DNA of 64,000 nucleotides from the NCBI RefSeq assembly GCF_000023105.1, contig NC_012669.1:3659025-3723024 (forward strand), read 5' to 3'. Numbering within the stretch: position 1 is the first letter of the stretch; the number at the start of each line of letters is the position of its first letter. This document shows positions 35,960 to 44,374 of the stretch, in pieces. The notes below the pieces were generated by a model. It did not search any database and was not told the origin of the DNA. It worked only from the letters and a program-made list of their open reading frames with translations. Source of the stretch: Beutenbergia cavernae DSM 12333 (GTDB taxonomy: Bacteria > Actinomycetota > Actinomycetes > Actinomycetales > Beutenbergiaceae). A program made the position numbers and the translations under genes.

Positions 35960-35985
35960 GCCGTCGCCTGGCTCGCGACGCTCAG
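35956..35985. terminator. bidirectional hairpin spanning both convergent stop codons
   Basis: CTGAGCCGTCGC (35956-35967) pairs with GCGACGCTCAG (35975-35985) with one bulged base and a 7-nt loop. The TetR stop (35957-35959) and the stop of the heparinase-family gene (35982-35984) both lie inside the stem. It could terminate transcription from either side. Confidence 0.6.
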
Positions 35986-38900
35986 CTCTCCCAGGTGAGC
36001 GGGACCCGAGCAGGCGCACCGACCACGAGGTCGTAGACGTAGCCGCCGTCCGCGTCGTCGGGATCGGCGAGCCCGCGGACCAGGGTCTGCGCGCCGAGCG
36101 ACAACCGGAGCCGGTCCCGCCCGGCGAGCCGGGCGCTCTCGATGCGGTAGCTCCCGTTGCGTTCCCCGTCCGTGTCGATGTGGACCCACGCACCCGTCAG
36201 GCGGCGGAGGGTGCGGCCCACCCCGCCGCGGATCGGCTCGATCTCCAGCACGACCTCGTTCTCCGGCTCGAGGCCCTGCGTGAACGTCGCCACCACGCCG
36301 CGGACCTCGGCGAGCGCCGTCGGGCGGTGCTCGTCGAGCAGCTCGAGGATCCGCGCACCGTGCAGGTGGCGGAGCTCGACCGTGCCGTCCGGCGCGATCC
36401 TGATGACGCCGAGCCGGCCGCGGAACCGGATGCGGTCGTCGATGACGTGCTCGACGTCGTCGTCCAGCGAGCTGACGACGTAGTCGACGCGACCGTCCTC
36501 CAGCTCGACCCGCACCGCGCTGACGCTCGACGGGTCGGACCCACCGCCGAGCGAGGCGCGCCGCACCGAGCGCAGCCGCGAGGCGCCGACGCACGGCTCG
36601 AGGACGCTGGTGAACGTGCTCTCGAGGTCGTCCTCACCGTCGCGGCGCACCAGGGTGTACCGCAGCGACTCGGGGTTGCCGGGCTTGTTGCGCGGGGGGA
36701 TCCCGTCGGCCAGCGCCACCTCGTGGGACTCGGTGAGCATCGTGAGCCGCAGGTGCGCGTCCGGGTCGCTCGCGTGCACGTCCCACTGGTCCCGGACGGC
36801 CCAGTCCACGCTCCAGGTGGCCGGCGGCGCCTGGTCGCGCTCCACCCTGGTGAGGTAGTTGAAGCCGCTGCGCGCCGCGCTGTTGTAGTCCGGGTCCTGG
36901 AACGGGACGTCCGGGCCGGCGTACGAGCCGCCGTCCTGCGCCACGAGGGCGAGACCGTCGGCGCTCGCCTCCCCGGGGCCGCCGTGGAAGCTGAACACGT
37001 GCGAGCGGCCGCCCCGCACGCGGAACACGTCGACGGCGTAGGCGGCGTCGTCGTCGATCGTGACCAGCGCCGTCGTCCGGCGATAGCGCGAGACGTGCGG
37101 GTAGCAGTGGGCCGCCTCCACCTCCGCCGCCGAGACCACCGACCCCGCGTCCAGCAGCGTCGGGACCCCCACCCACTGGGGCGCCTGGGACGCGGCGTCC
37201 ACGACGACCGTGTTGTGCGAGACGGTGGCGGCCGTCCAGTTCAGACGCTCGGGATCGGTGCCGGTGACCTCCGGGTAGCCGAGGTCGGGCGCCAGGTCCA
37301 TCCCCGCCCCGAACACGCCGAGGTTGAGGCAGTCGAGGTGCCCGTGCCCCTGGGACCGGCCGTAGTACATCCAGACAGCGCTCCGGGCGTCCCCCGATCC
37401 GCTGCGCAGGCCGGAGAACCCGTAGCCGGCCTGGTGGACGGTCGCCGGGTCGAAGGGCCCGTGCTCGGCCACCACCTGGGCGACCTCCGCCTGCACAGCC
37501 TCCGGCTCGGCGTCGAACACCGAGCCGTGGACGCCGCTCAGGTCGCCCTGGGCGAGGAGGTGGATCAGCTGCGCCTGGAGCGGGTCGCCCGTCTTGAGGA
37601 ACCCCGTGGTGGTGGTGGCGAGATTGGCGACCACGCCCGGGCTGCCGGCCTTCCCGCTGTCCCCGATGCTCGGTGTGTAGCGCGAGAGCATCGTGATCGG
37701 CGGGTTCGCCCCGAACATCCGCTGGAACTTGAGGTGGCCGAACAGGTCGTAGTCGGGATAGCGCTGGTAGCCGTCCACCGCGTCAGCCATCGGGAGCAAC
37801 GAGTTCAGCCACAGCACGTTGTAGCCGGGCGCCGCCTCGTTGCCCCAGCCGTCCCTGTCCACCTCCTCGACCAGCAGCCGAGCGAGATCGCCTCCGGTCA
37901 CCACGCAGCGGCGCCCGTACGGCGCGTCCGGGTCCTCGACCTCCTCCAGACCCCCGGGCTGGAAGCAGAAGTCGAGCATCGCGTCGCTCTCACCGGCTCG
38001 GTCGAGGACGACGGCGGCGAGGGCCAGTGTCGCGTGGTGCATCCCCGTGTTGCCCCGGATCTGCGAGTTCTGCACGGCGGGCAGGACCAGCCGCAGCACG
38101 TGGTCCTCGATGTGGGCCCGCAGCTCGGCCGGCGTCGACTTCGGCGTCGGGATCCCGAACTCTGCGGTCTTGGCCGCGACGAAGGCCAGCAGCTCGGGGT
38201 CCGTGTCGATCGCGGGCCAGAACGCGTCGTACGCCTGGATGAGGTAGTTGGCGACGCCGGTCTCCCAGATGTCGTTCACCGTCTTGCCCTGGGCGGTGTG
38301 GATCGCGGGGTCGCCGTTGTCGAAGCCCTCCTCCCACGGGAAGGCGGTGACGTCCATGGCCGGCCACACGTCGGCGATCCGGTCCAGGAGGACGAGGCCC
38401 TTGTGGGCGTAGCGCGCGTCGCCGGTGTAGAGGTACGCGTCGCGCAGGGACTGCAGCGCGTGCTGGAAGAGCCCGTACGTCGTCGCCCCGGTGCGGTACC
38501 ACAGCCCCCAGTGGCAGTAGTAGGCGATGAACGTCCAGACGTTCCCGTCCGGGTCCTGCCAGCCGGAGCCGTCGTCGACGCCCCAACCCTCACCGCGCTC
38601 CGGGTACAGCTCGTTGACGAGGTACTGCGACCCGTTCTCGCGGGCGAGCTCCGGGTCGAACTCGCCGTGCTCGTCGATCCCGGCGGCGTAGAACGAGGCG
38701 AAGTCGTTGCTCGGGTAACGCTCGCCCGTCACCGGGCTCGTGATCTTCCAGGGCTCGGCGAACTGGTCGATCAGCCAGGGGTAGTTGCCGAACCTGTTGA
38801 TCTCCGGGCCCTCGGGACCCGGGCTCCCCAGGAGCCTGGCCTGGTAGCGGATGAGCACGCCGAGGCTCCGGCCCACGGTCTGCGCCGGGACCATCGACCA

Positions 38901-39176
38901 CAGCTGGTCGTCCGGCACGGCCAGGTAGGGATCGGCGGCCGTGACCGCGGCGTCGCGCAGGGCCGCCGCCCAGTCGAAGCGCGCGACGTTCGCCCGGGCG
39001 TTCGCCACCTTGTCCGGGGTGAAGTAGGTCGGCCCGGTCTTGCCGTCCGCGGCGAACGCCGGCCGGTGCCCCGGGAGCCAGGGTTCGACGCCGACCATCG
39101 CGACTCCGGCGGTCGTCGCGCCGAGCCCGAGGAAGGTGCGACGGGCGAGGCCCCGAGGGGCGGGTGTACCGGGCAT
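35982..39176 (-). CDS. secreted heparinase II/III-family polysaccharide lyase-like protein (copy 1)
   Basis: A 1064-residue protein with a Tat signal (ARRTFLGLG, residues 10-18, and a hydrophobic stretch to about 40). An alpha-helical toroid follows (YFTPDKVANARANVARFDWAAALRDAAV onward), then the heparinase II/III beta-sandwich. MYYGRSQGHGHLDCLNLGVFG near residue 610 and SHNTVVVDA match the family's HxHxD and SHN signatures. It would cleave acidic polysaccharide outside the cell by beta-elimination. I start at ATG 39176, which has GGAG 9 nt upstream; ATG 39185 has none. It is colinear and equal in length with the protein of 53117-56311. Exact polysaccharide unknown. Confidence 0.87.
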   Translation of the reverse strand: MPGTPAPRGLARRTFLGLGATTAGVAMVGVEPWLPGHRPAFAADGKTGPTYFTPDKVANARANVARFDWAAALRDAAVTAADPYLAVPDDQLWSMVPAQTVGRSLGVLIRYQARLLGSPGPEGPEINRFGNYPWLIDQFAEPWKITSPVTGERYPSNDFASFYAAGIDEHGEFDPELARENGSQYLVNELYPERGEGWGVDDGSGWQDPDGNVWTFIAYYCHWGLWYRTGATTYGLFQHALQSLRDAYLYTGDARYAHKGLVLLDRIADVWPAMDVTAFPWEEGFDNGDPAIHTAQGKTVNDIWETGVANYLIQAYDAFWPAIDTDPELLAFVAAKTAEFGIPTPKSTPAELRAHIEDHVLRLVLPAVQNSQIRGNTGMHHATLALAAVVLDRAGESDAMLDFCFQPGGLEEVEDPDAPYGRRCVVTGGDLARLLVEEVDRDGWGNEAAPGYNVLWLNSLLPMADAVDGYQRYPDYDLFGHLKFQRMFGANPPITMLSRYTPSIGDSGKAGSPGVVANLATTTTGFLKTGDPLQAQLIHLLAQGDLSGVHGSVFDAEPEAVQAEVAQVVAEHGPFDPATVHQAGYGFSGLRSGSGDARSAVWMYYGRSQGHGHLDCLNLGVFGAGMDLAPDLGYPEVTGTDPERLNWTAATVSHNTVVVDAASQAPQWVGVPTLLDAGSVVSAAEVEAAHCYPHVSRYRRTTALVTIDDDAAYAVDVFRVRGGRSHVFSFHGGPGEASADGLALVAQDGGSYAGPDVPFQDPDYNSAARSGFNYLTRVERDQAPPATWSVDWAVRDQWDVHASDPDAHLRLTMLTESHEVALADGIPPRNKPGNPESLRYTLVRRDGEDDLESTFTSVLEPCVGASRLRSVRRASLGGGSDPSSVSAVRVELEDGRVDYVVSSLDDDVEHVIDDRIRFRGRLGVIRIAPDGTVELRHLHGARILELLDEHRPTALAEVRGVVATFTQGLEPENEVVLEIEPIRGGVGRTLRRLTGAWVHIDTDGERNGSYRIESARLAGRDRLRLSLGAQTLVRGLADPDDADGGYVYDLVVGAPARVPLTWES

Positions 39177-39207
39177 CGGACTCATCTCCGTGATCGGGGG
39201 GGAGGCG

Positions 39208-39252
39208 TCAGGGGTCGATGCCGAGCGCGGCCCGGCGCGTCGTCGTGTCCCC
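39208..39252 (-). pseudogene. remnant of the 3' end of a Gfo/Idh oxidoreductase gene
   Basis: In the 80-bp spacer between the propeller and heparinase genes, one minus-strand frame reads GDTTTRRAALGIDP followed by a stop. TRRAALGI is identical to the C-terminus of the intact Gfo/Idh protein of 41866-42798 (ATRRAALGIETEGAVR). Only about 14 codons remain and there is no start. Likely the scar of a duplication or deletion; chance similarity is possible but unlikely at this position. Confidence 0.5.
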
Positions 39253-39256
39253 GGTG

Positions 39257-41869
39257 TCAGCCGACGGCGCTGGGATCGATGCGCACCAGTCGGGTCGAGG
39301 CGTAGGGGACGTAGAGGTTGCCGTAACCGTCCGCGGCGATCCCCGCGTTGGCCCCCGTGAGGAGCACCCGGACGTCCGGTCCGTCGGTGAGGGCGGCGGC
39401 GGGATCGAACGCGAACACCCGCCCGGCGGCGTTGCCGTACACGACGCCGTCGCCGCCGAGGATCATCGACGCGTAGTTGCCCGGGATGCGGTCGCCCGGC
39501 TTGAGGTCGGGGAACACCTCCTCCTGCACGAGCCACTCGCGCGTGTGCGGGTCCATCGCGAGGAGCCACCCCTCGGCGTAGAACCAGACGGTCCCGTCCG
39601 GGGCGGTCACCGCCGCGTTGATCGAGCGGGTGCCCGCGACCGGCCACTCGACGAGCTCGGAGGAGCCGGTGGCCTCGTCGACCACGAGCAGCACGGCCTC
39701 CGTCTCGGTCGGCGTGCCGTCGTAGGAGAAGAAGATCGATGTGCCGCCGAACACGAGGCCCGCGCTCGACGTGATCGTGTTGACGGAGCGGTCCCCGGCG
39801 ATCCCGCGCGACGTGTGGCACTCGCCGGTGGCGAGGTCGACCCAGCCGAACGCGCCCTGGTGCGCGCCGTACGTCGCCTCGGAGCCGTAGTAGAGCCGGT
39901 CGCCGACCCCGTGCAGGGCGTACGGCCGGTTCTGCTCCTCGCCGATCTCGCACACCGTGGGCGGCTGGGACGACCCGTCCTGGGTGAGCGGGTCGAACGC
40001 GCGGATCTGGCCGTACGGGTAGATGCCCTGGTACACCAGCCCGTCGTGCGCGAGCATGCCCTCGGCCTGGCCGCCGACGGCGTACGAGGTCTGGCGGTCC
40101 CCCCGCATCGGGGAGTAGGTGCCCAGCCCGCCGGTGAGGTAGCCCGACGTCCAGATCCGCCCGTCGGGCGCCCCCACCACGGAGTTGATCCCGATGGAGA
40201 CGTCGGGGATGCCCGTGACGGCGCCCCGCCGGAAGTTTCCGGTCTCGAGGTTGTACATCGCGAGCACCGCCCCCGAGTTCTGCCCGACGATCGTGACGCC
40301 CGGCCAGGCGGGGTCGTCGAGCTCCACGACCTCCCACGACCGGGAGAAGATGCCCGTCGGCGCCGCGGCGATCCGCTCCTCCTGGCCCGTGGCGAGCTCG
40401 TAGGAGTGCAGCGCCGACTCCGGGTCGCCGGCCTTGGTGTAGTAGATCTTCCCGTCGACCACGCGACTGGACCCGTTGAAGACGACGCCGGGGATCTCGG
40501 CGCTCACCTCCGCCTGGAGCGCCCCGGCGGCGTCGCGGGTCACGTCGAGCACCACGAGCCAGTCGTTGCCGAGGCTGTTGCTGTCGCCCGCCCAGACCAT
40601 GACGTGGCCGTCGCTCGCCGTGCCGCCGTAGACCCACGGCTCGGCCAGGATCTCCGGGCTCAGCAGCTGCGTGAGGTCCACGCACTCGGCGTCGGCGCCG
40701 GTGTCGCAGCCGTACAGGTGCGGCACGGTCCCGGTACCGGTGAAGACGGCGTCGGTCGTCTCCTCGTACGCCGTCCACCGCGTGTAGTTGGCGTCGGTGG
40801 TCAGCGGGTCGTCGCCGTGCACGCCGAGGAAACCCGCGCTCTCGTCGTACGACCAGAGCACCGCACCCTCGTAGCCCGCGGTCGGCTCGCCCCAGCCGCC
40901 GCCGTAGACCGTCCCGTCCGCGCCGAAGCTCAGGCCGTAGACCATCCCGAGGTGCGGCACCGGCGGCGTGCCGATGCGCGTGGCGGACTCGCTGCCGGGC
41001 TCCCACGACCACAGCGCGGCGCTCTGGTACGTGCCGATGTAGACGAGGCCGCTCGTCGGGTGCTGGGACACCGTCCACGACCCCGTCGCGCCCGGCAGCG
41101 GCACCGTCCGCGTGACCTCGCCGGTGAGGATGTCGCTCACGACGAGCTGGGCGGGCTCCGCCGCCGAGCCCGTGGCCACGGTGAACGTCACCGCCCGGCC
41201 GTTCTCGTCGACGCCCGCCTGCGCGGCCAGGAACGTCGCCGGCTTCGTCACCTGGTTCGGCAGCAGCGTGTACGGCGCGGTGAGCAGGACGTTGTCGACG
41301 ACGGTCTCGGTCCCGGGCCGCCCGGGCCACACGGCGACCTCGACGGCGAGCGCCGCGGCGTCGTCCGGTGCCTCGCCCTGCACCTCGACCACGCCCTCGT
41401 GGCGCGCCGGGCGCGGCTGGACGGACGCGACGACGTCGCCGTCGTCGGACAGCCACCGCAGCGCGACCTGCGCCTGCGTGCCGGACCGGACGTCGACGAA
41501 CGCGCTGTAGGTCTCCCCCGCCACGACGTCGACCGGGGAGCTGAGCAGGCCGAGGCGCCCACATCCCGGCGTCGCCGAGACGACGGCGCTCGCGGCGCCG
41601 TCGGCGGCCTGCTCGTCCGACGTGGTCACCGCGTCACCGCACCCGGCGTCGGCGTCGCCGCCGCGCCCGTCGGTGACGCGCCACGCGTCCAGGCCGGACT
41701 CGAAGCTGTGGTTCTCGACCAGGACGTCGCCCTCGTGCAGGACCTCGCCGTCCGGCGGACCGGCGACCGCGGGGACGAACGCCGTCGTCGCGGCGAGGGC
41801 CGTGAGCGCGAACGACCCCGCGAGCAGCCGCAGCGTGCGCGCGCGGTGCGTCCGCGCTCCCGCGTTCAT
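39257..41869 (-). CDS. large secreted beta-propeller protein with N-terminal carbohydrate-binding-like domain
   Basis: An 870-residue exported protein: signal peptide (basic THRARTLRLL, hydrophobic core, cleavage near AVAGPP, residue 37). Residues about 45-190 (VENHSFESGLDAWRV...GETYSAFVDVRSGTQAQVALRWL) look like a CBM4/9-type jelly roll. Repeated strand blocks to the end (GLVYIGTYQSAALWSW, GMVYGLSFGADGTVYGGGWG, GLVYQGIYPYGQIRAFDP, GTVWFYAEGWLLAMDP, GNLYVPYASTRLVRIDP) suggest a seven- or eight-bladed propeller. It may bind or degrade glycan. ATGA overlap with the upstream Gfo/Idh gene; 80 bp before the heparinase gene. I do not recognise a characterised family member. Confidence 0.8.
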   Translation of the reverse strand: MNAGARTHRARTLRLLAGSFALTALAATTAFVPAVAGPPDGEVLHEGDVLVENHSFESGLDAWRVTDGRGGDADAGCGDAVTTSDEQAADGAASAVVSATPGCGRLGLLSSPVDVVAGETYSAFVDVRSGTQAQVALRWLSDDGDVVASVQPRPARHEGVVEVQGEAPDDAAALAVEVAVWPGRPGTETVVDNVLLTAPYTLLPNQVTKPATFLAAQAGVDENGRAVTFTVATGSAAEPAQLVVSDILTGEVTRTVPLPGATGSWTVSQHPTSGLVYIGTYQSAALWSWEPGSESATRIGTPPVPHLGMVYGLSFGADGTVYGGGWGEPTAGYEGAVLWSYDESAGFLGVHGDDPLTTDANYTRWTAYEETTDAVFTGTGTVPHLYGCDTGADAECVDLTQLLSPEILAEPWVYGGTASDGHVMVWAGDSNSLGNDWLVVLDVTRDAAGALQAEVSAEIPGVVFNGSSRVVDGKIYYTKAGDPESALHSYELATGQEERIAAAPTGIFSRSWEVVELDDPAWPGVTIVGQNSGAVLAMYNLETGNFRRGAVTGIPDVSIGINSVVGAPDGRIWTSGYLTGGLGTYSPMRGDRQTSYAVGGQAEGMLAHDGLVYQGIYPYGQIRAFDPLTQDGSSQPPTVCEIGEEQNRPYALHGVGDRLYYGSEATYGAHQGAFGWVDLATGECHTSRGIAGDRSVNTITSSAGLVFGGTSIFFSYDGTPTETEAVLLVVDEATGSSELVEWPVAGTRSINAAVTAPDGTVWFYAEGWLLAMDPHTREWLVQEEVFPDLKPGDRIPGNYASMILGGDGVVYGNAAGRVFAFDPAAALTDGPDVRVLLTGANAGIAADGYGNLYVPYASTRLVRIDPSAVG

Positions 41870-42798
41870 CGGACGGCGCCCTCGGTCTCGATCCCGAGCG
41901 CCGCCCGCCGTGTGGCCGCGTAACCCGGCGCGAACTCGCCGCCGTCGACGTCGCCGGCCGCCAGCCGCTCGTCGTCGCCGTGCAGGCCGATCCAGGCACC
42001 GTCGTGCGCCGCCGACGCGCGGGCCGCGAGGATCGCCAGCTCGGGCTCCACGAGCTCCGAGAACGTCAGGCCGAGCTCCGCCTCGCCGTCGAGGTACGCG
42101 CACGTGACGTCGAGGAACGCCCCGTAGAGGTCGTCCTTGGACGCGTCCAGCTGGCTGACGCCGCCCTCGCCGACGACGGTGGCGTAGAAGCCGTACCCGC
42201 CGCCCGGCTCCTCGACGACGACGACGGCGGTCCGCCCGTCGGCCCACCGCAGCTCGGCTCGCCGGCCCGCGCCGTCCAGCGCGCGGACGGCCTCGATGCC
42301 CGGCCCGACCATCCCGTGCACGAGCGAGTACGCGTGGATGCCGTAGTCGAGCAGGTGCCCGTACGTGACGGCGAAGACCGTCCGCGGCGCGAGCGCCGCA
42401 CCCGCCCGCGCCGTGGCCGACCAGCGCAGGGCCGACCCGCCGGCGATGCGGGCGCCGTCGGCGGCCCAGGCCTCGAGCTGCCGGATGTCGGCGACCCGGC
42501 CGGCGAACGGCTTGCACACGTGGACGCCGACGCCGGCCTGGACGAACGGCCGGATCCGCTCGACGTGGTCGTCCCAGTCGACCGAGTGCACGAAGGCGAC
42601 GTCGACGTCGCCCACGAGGGCCGCCGGGTCGTCCTCCACACGCTCGATGCCGCGCTCGCTCGCGTACTGGGCCGTGTACTCGGGGGTCGCCACGGTGTCG
42701 CCGCCGACGACGGCGACGACGTCGTGCCCGCGGGCGAGGAGCAGCGGGTGGAAGGAGGACGGGTGGGAGGTGTCGAGGTCGACGACGCCGATGCGCAT
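41866..42798 (-). CDS. Gfo/Idh/MocA-like oxidoreductase
   Basis: A 310-residue protein with a Rossmann N-terminus MRIGVVDLDTSHPSSFHPLLLARGHDVVAVVGGD, VAFVHSVDWDDHVERIRPFVQAGVGVHVCKPFAG (lysine motif in CKP form) and a C-terminal beta domain. The nucleotide loop DLDTSHPSSF lacks the usual GxGxxG, a variant seen in some family members of glycan loci; cofactor binding may differ. It heads the leftward group with the propeller and heparinase genes and is divergent from an unusual regulator. Role is probably modification of an imported sugar; substrate unknown. Confidence 0.83.
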   Translation of the reverse strand: MRIGVVDLDTSHPSSFHPLLLARGHDVVAVVGGDTVATPEYTAQYASERGIERVEDDPAALVGDVDVAFVHSVDWDDHVERIRPFVQAGVGVHVCKPFAGRVADIRQLEAWAADGARIAGGSALRWSATARAGAALAPRTVFAVTYGHLLDYGIHAYSLVHGMVGPGIEAVRALDGAGRRAELRWADGRTAVVVVEEPGGGYGFYATVVGEGGVSQLDASKDDLYGAFLDVTCAYLDGEAELGLTFSELVEPELAILAARASAAHDGAWIGLHGDDERLAAGDVDGGEFAPGYAATRRAALGIETEGAVR

Positions 42799-42822
42799 GG
42801 CGTCGACCCTATGAAGGCCTGT

Positions 42823-42857
42823 CGTGATTCACAATAGGGCGTGCCCGAAATTCAGCC
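42823..42857. promoter_or_regulatory. bipartite motif CGTGATT-N20-ATTCAGCC, copy 1
   Basis: CGTGATT at 42823-42829 and ATTCAGCC at 42850-42857, in the spacer between the divergent Gfo/Idh gene and the regulator. The same two words with the same 20-bp gap occur at 44304-44338. GTGATT and the complement of ATTCAGC are partly symmetric, so it may be a long dyad operator for the regulator encoded between the two copies. Confidence 0.65.
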
Positions 42858-42942
42858 ACGGAAACGCCCGGCGCACAGGACCAGCGCCCCTGCGCCGTCT
42901 GCCGCCGCTACGCTCACCTCGTCCGGACGGGAAGCGAGGTTG

Positions 42943-44274
42943 ATGATGGCCGCACTCCACGGTCCTGCGCCCGAGGACGTGACCATCGGGGTGATCGGCG
43001 CGGACAAGTTCGTCCATCGGATCGCCGCCGTGGCCCGCGAGGAGACGCGGACCCCGCACCGCCTCCTCACGGCCGTGTACGAGCGGGAGTCCGACGCGCG
43101 CGAGAAGGCGATGCGCATCGTCGGCGACGTCGACGTGCTGCTCTTCGCCGGGCCGCTCCCGTACGACGTCGCGATGTCCGGCGGGCCGCTGCCCGTCCCC
43201 GCGACGTTCGTGCCGACGGGCGGCGTCGCCCTGCCGACGGCGCTGCTGCGCGGGTCGCTGAGCGGCACGGTGGACCCGGCGCGGGTGAGCATCGACTCCG
43301 CGCTCGAGCGCGACGTCCGGGAGACGTACGCGGAGCTCGGGGTCGACATGCGCCACGTGCACGTCATGGAGTACCACGAGTCGGTCGCCCCGGAGCAGTT
43401 CCTCGCGTTCCACCGCGACCTCTTCCACGCCGGCCGGACGAGCGGCGCGATCACCACCGTGCCCTCCGTGGCGGCGGCGCTGGCCGACGCCGAGATCCCG
43501 AGCCTCACGATGGCGCCGGCCGCGATCAGCCTGCGCAACGCCCTGCGGACGGCCCGGCTGCTGGGCAGCGGCGCCCGACTCGAGGACTCGCGCATCGCGA
43601 TCGTCATCGCCCGCCTGCCCGCCTCGGCGCTGCCCCACCGCACGAGCTCGAGCAACTACTGGTACCAGGAGCTCAAGCTCTCGCTGCACCGCGCGCTCCT
43701 GCACGACGCCCGCCGGATGGACGCGGCGGTGCTCCAGCGCGACGAGCACAGCTACCTCGTCATCACGACCATGGGGTCGCTGCGCTCCGGGACCGACGAC
43801 CTCACGCGCGCCCCGTTCCTCGCGTCCGTCCGCGACGCGCTGGGGATCGACGCCGAGGTCGGCATCGGGCTCGGCCGCACCACGCTCGAGGCGGAGGAGA
43901 ACGCCCAGTCGGCCGTCAACCTCGCCGTCGAGTCCGGCGGTGACCTCGCCTACCTCGTCGGCCCGCAGGGCAGCCCGATCGCCCTGCCGGCATCGCACGA
44001 CGGCGAGGCGCCGGAGCCCGCGCCCGTCGCGGACCGGCAGAACGACACGCTCCGCGAGATCATCACGCTCCTCGACGGCCAGGGCGACGAGGGCCGCGTG
44101 GTCGACGCCGAGCGCGTCTCCCAGCTGCAGGGCGTCACGCTCCGGACCGCGCGCCGGACCCTGCGCTCGCTCGTGGACGCCGGCCTCGCGTGGCCGATGC
44201 CGCCGGCCCGCGTGCAGAAGGTCGGGCGCCCGCCGGTGCGCTACCAGCTGCTGGACGAGCGCCTGACGGGGTGA
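42943..44274 (+). CDS. predicted transcriptional regulator: N-terminal sensor, degenerate GGDEF-like domain, C-terminal winged HTH
   Basis: A 443-residue protein I cannot assign to a named family. Residues about 10-190 form an alpha/beta region (VTIGVIGADKFVHRIAAVAREE, DVDVLLFAGPLPYDVA). About 195-340 resembles the degenerate GGDEF/cyclase-like fold of CdaR/PucR-type regulators (RIAIVIARLP..., HSYLVITTMGSL, VGIGLGRTTLEAEENAQSAVNLA). The end is a winged HTH (VSQLQGVTLRTARRTLRSLVDAGLAW, then GRPPVRYQL). GAGG sits 5 nt before ATG 42943. It lies between two identical-spacing motifs, so it probably controls both the leftward and rightward glycan operons. Ligand unknown. Confidence 0.72.
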   Translation: MMAALHGPAPEDVTIGVIGADKFVHRIAAVAREETRTPHRLLTAVYERESDAREKAMRIVGDVDVLLFAGPLPYDVAMSGGPLPVPATFVPTGGVALPTALLRGSLSGTVDPARVSIDSALERDVRETYAELGVDMRHVHVMEYHESVAPEQFLAFHRDLFHAGRTSGAITTVPSVAAALADAEIPSLTMAPAAISLRNALRTARLLGSGARLEDSRIAIVIARLPASALPHRTSSSNYWYQELKLSLHRALLHDARRMDAAVLQRDEHSYLVITTMGSLRSGTDDLTRAPFLASVRDALGIDAEVGIGLGRTTLEAEENAQSAVNLAVESGGDLAYLVGPQGSPIALPASHDGEAPEPAPVADRQNDTLREIITLLDGQGDEGRVVDAERVSQLQGVTLRTARRTLRSLVDAGLAWPMPPARVQKVGRPPVRYQLLDERLTG

Positions 44275-44303
44275 GCCCGCCTGCCCTTCGCGACCACCGC
44301 GTC

Positions 44304-44338
44304 CGTGATTACGCATCGTCCAGAACTGTTATTCAGCC
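44304..44338. promoter_or_regulatory. bipartite motif CGTGATT-N20-ATTCAGCC, copy 2
   Basis: CGTGATT at 44304-44310 and ATTCAGCC at 44331-44338, 36 bp before the GTG of the deacetylase-like gene. Words, orientation and gap match copy 1 exactly; the intervening bases do not, which argues against simple duplication and for a two-part binding site. Confidence 0.65.
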
Positions 44339-44374
44339 CTGTACTTATGCCGCTCGCTCCGGCAGGCTGAGCCA

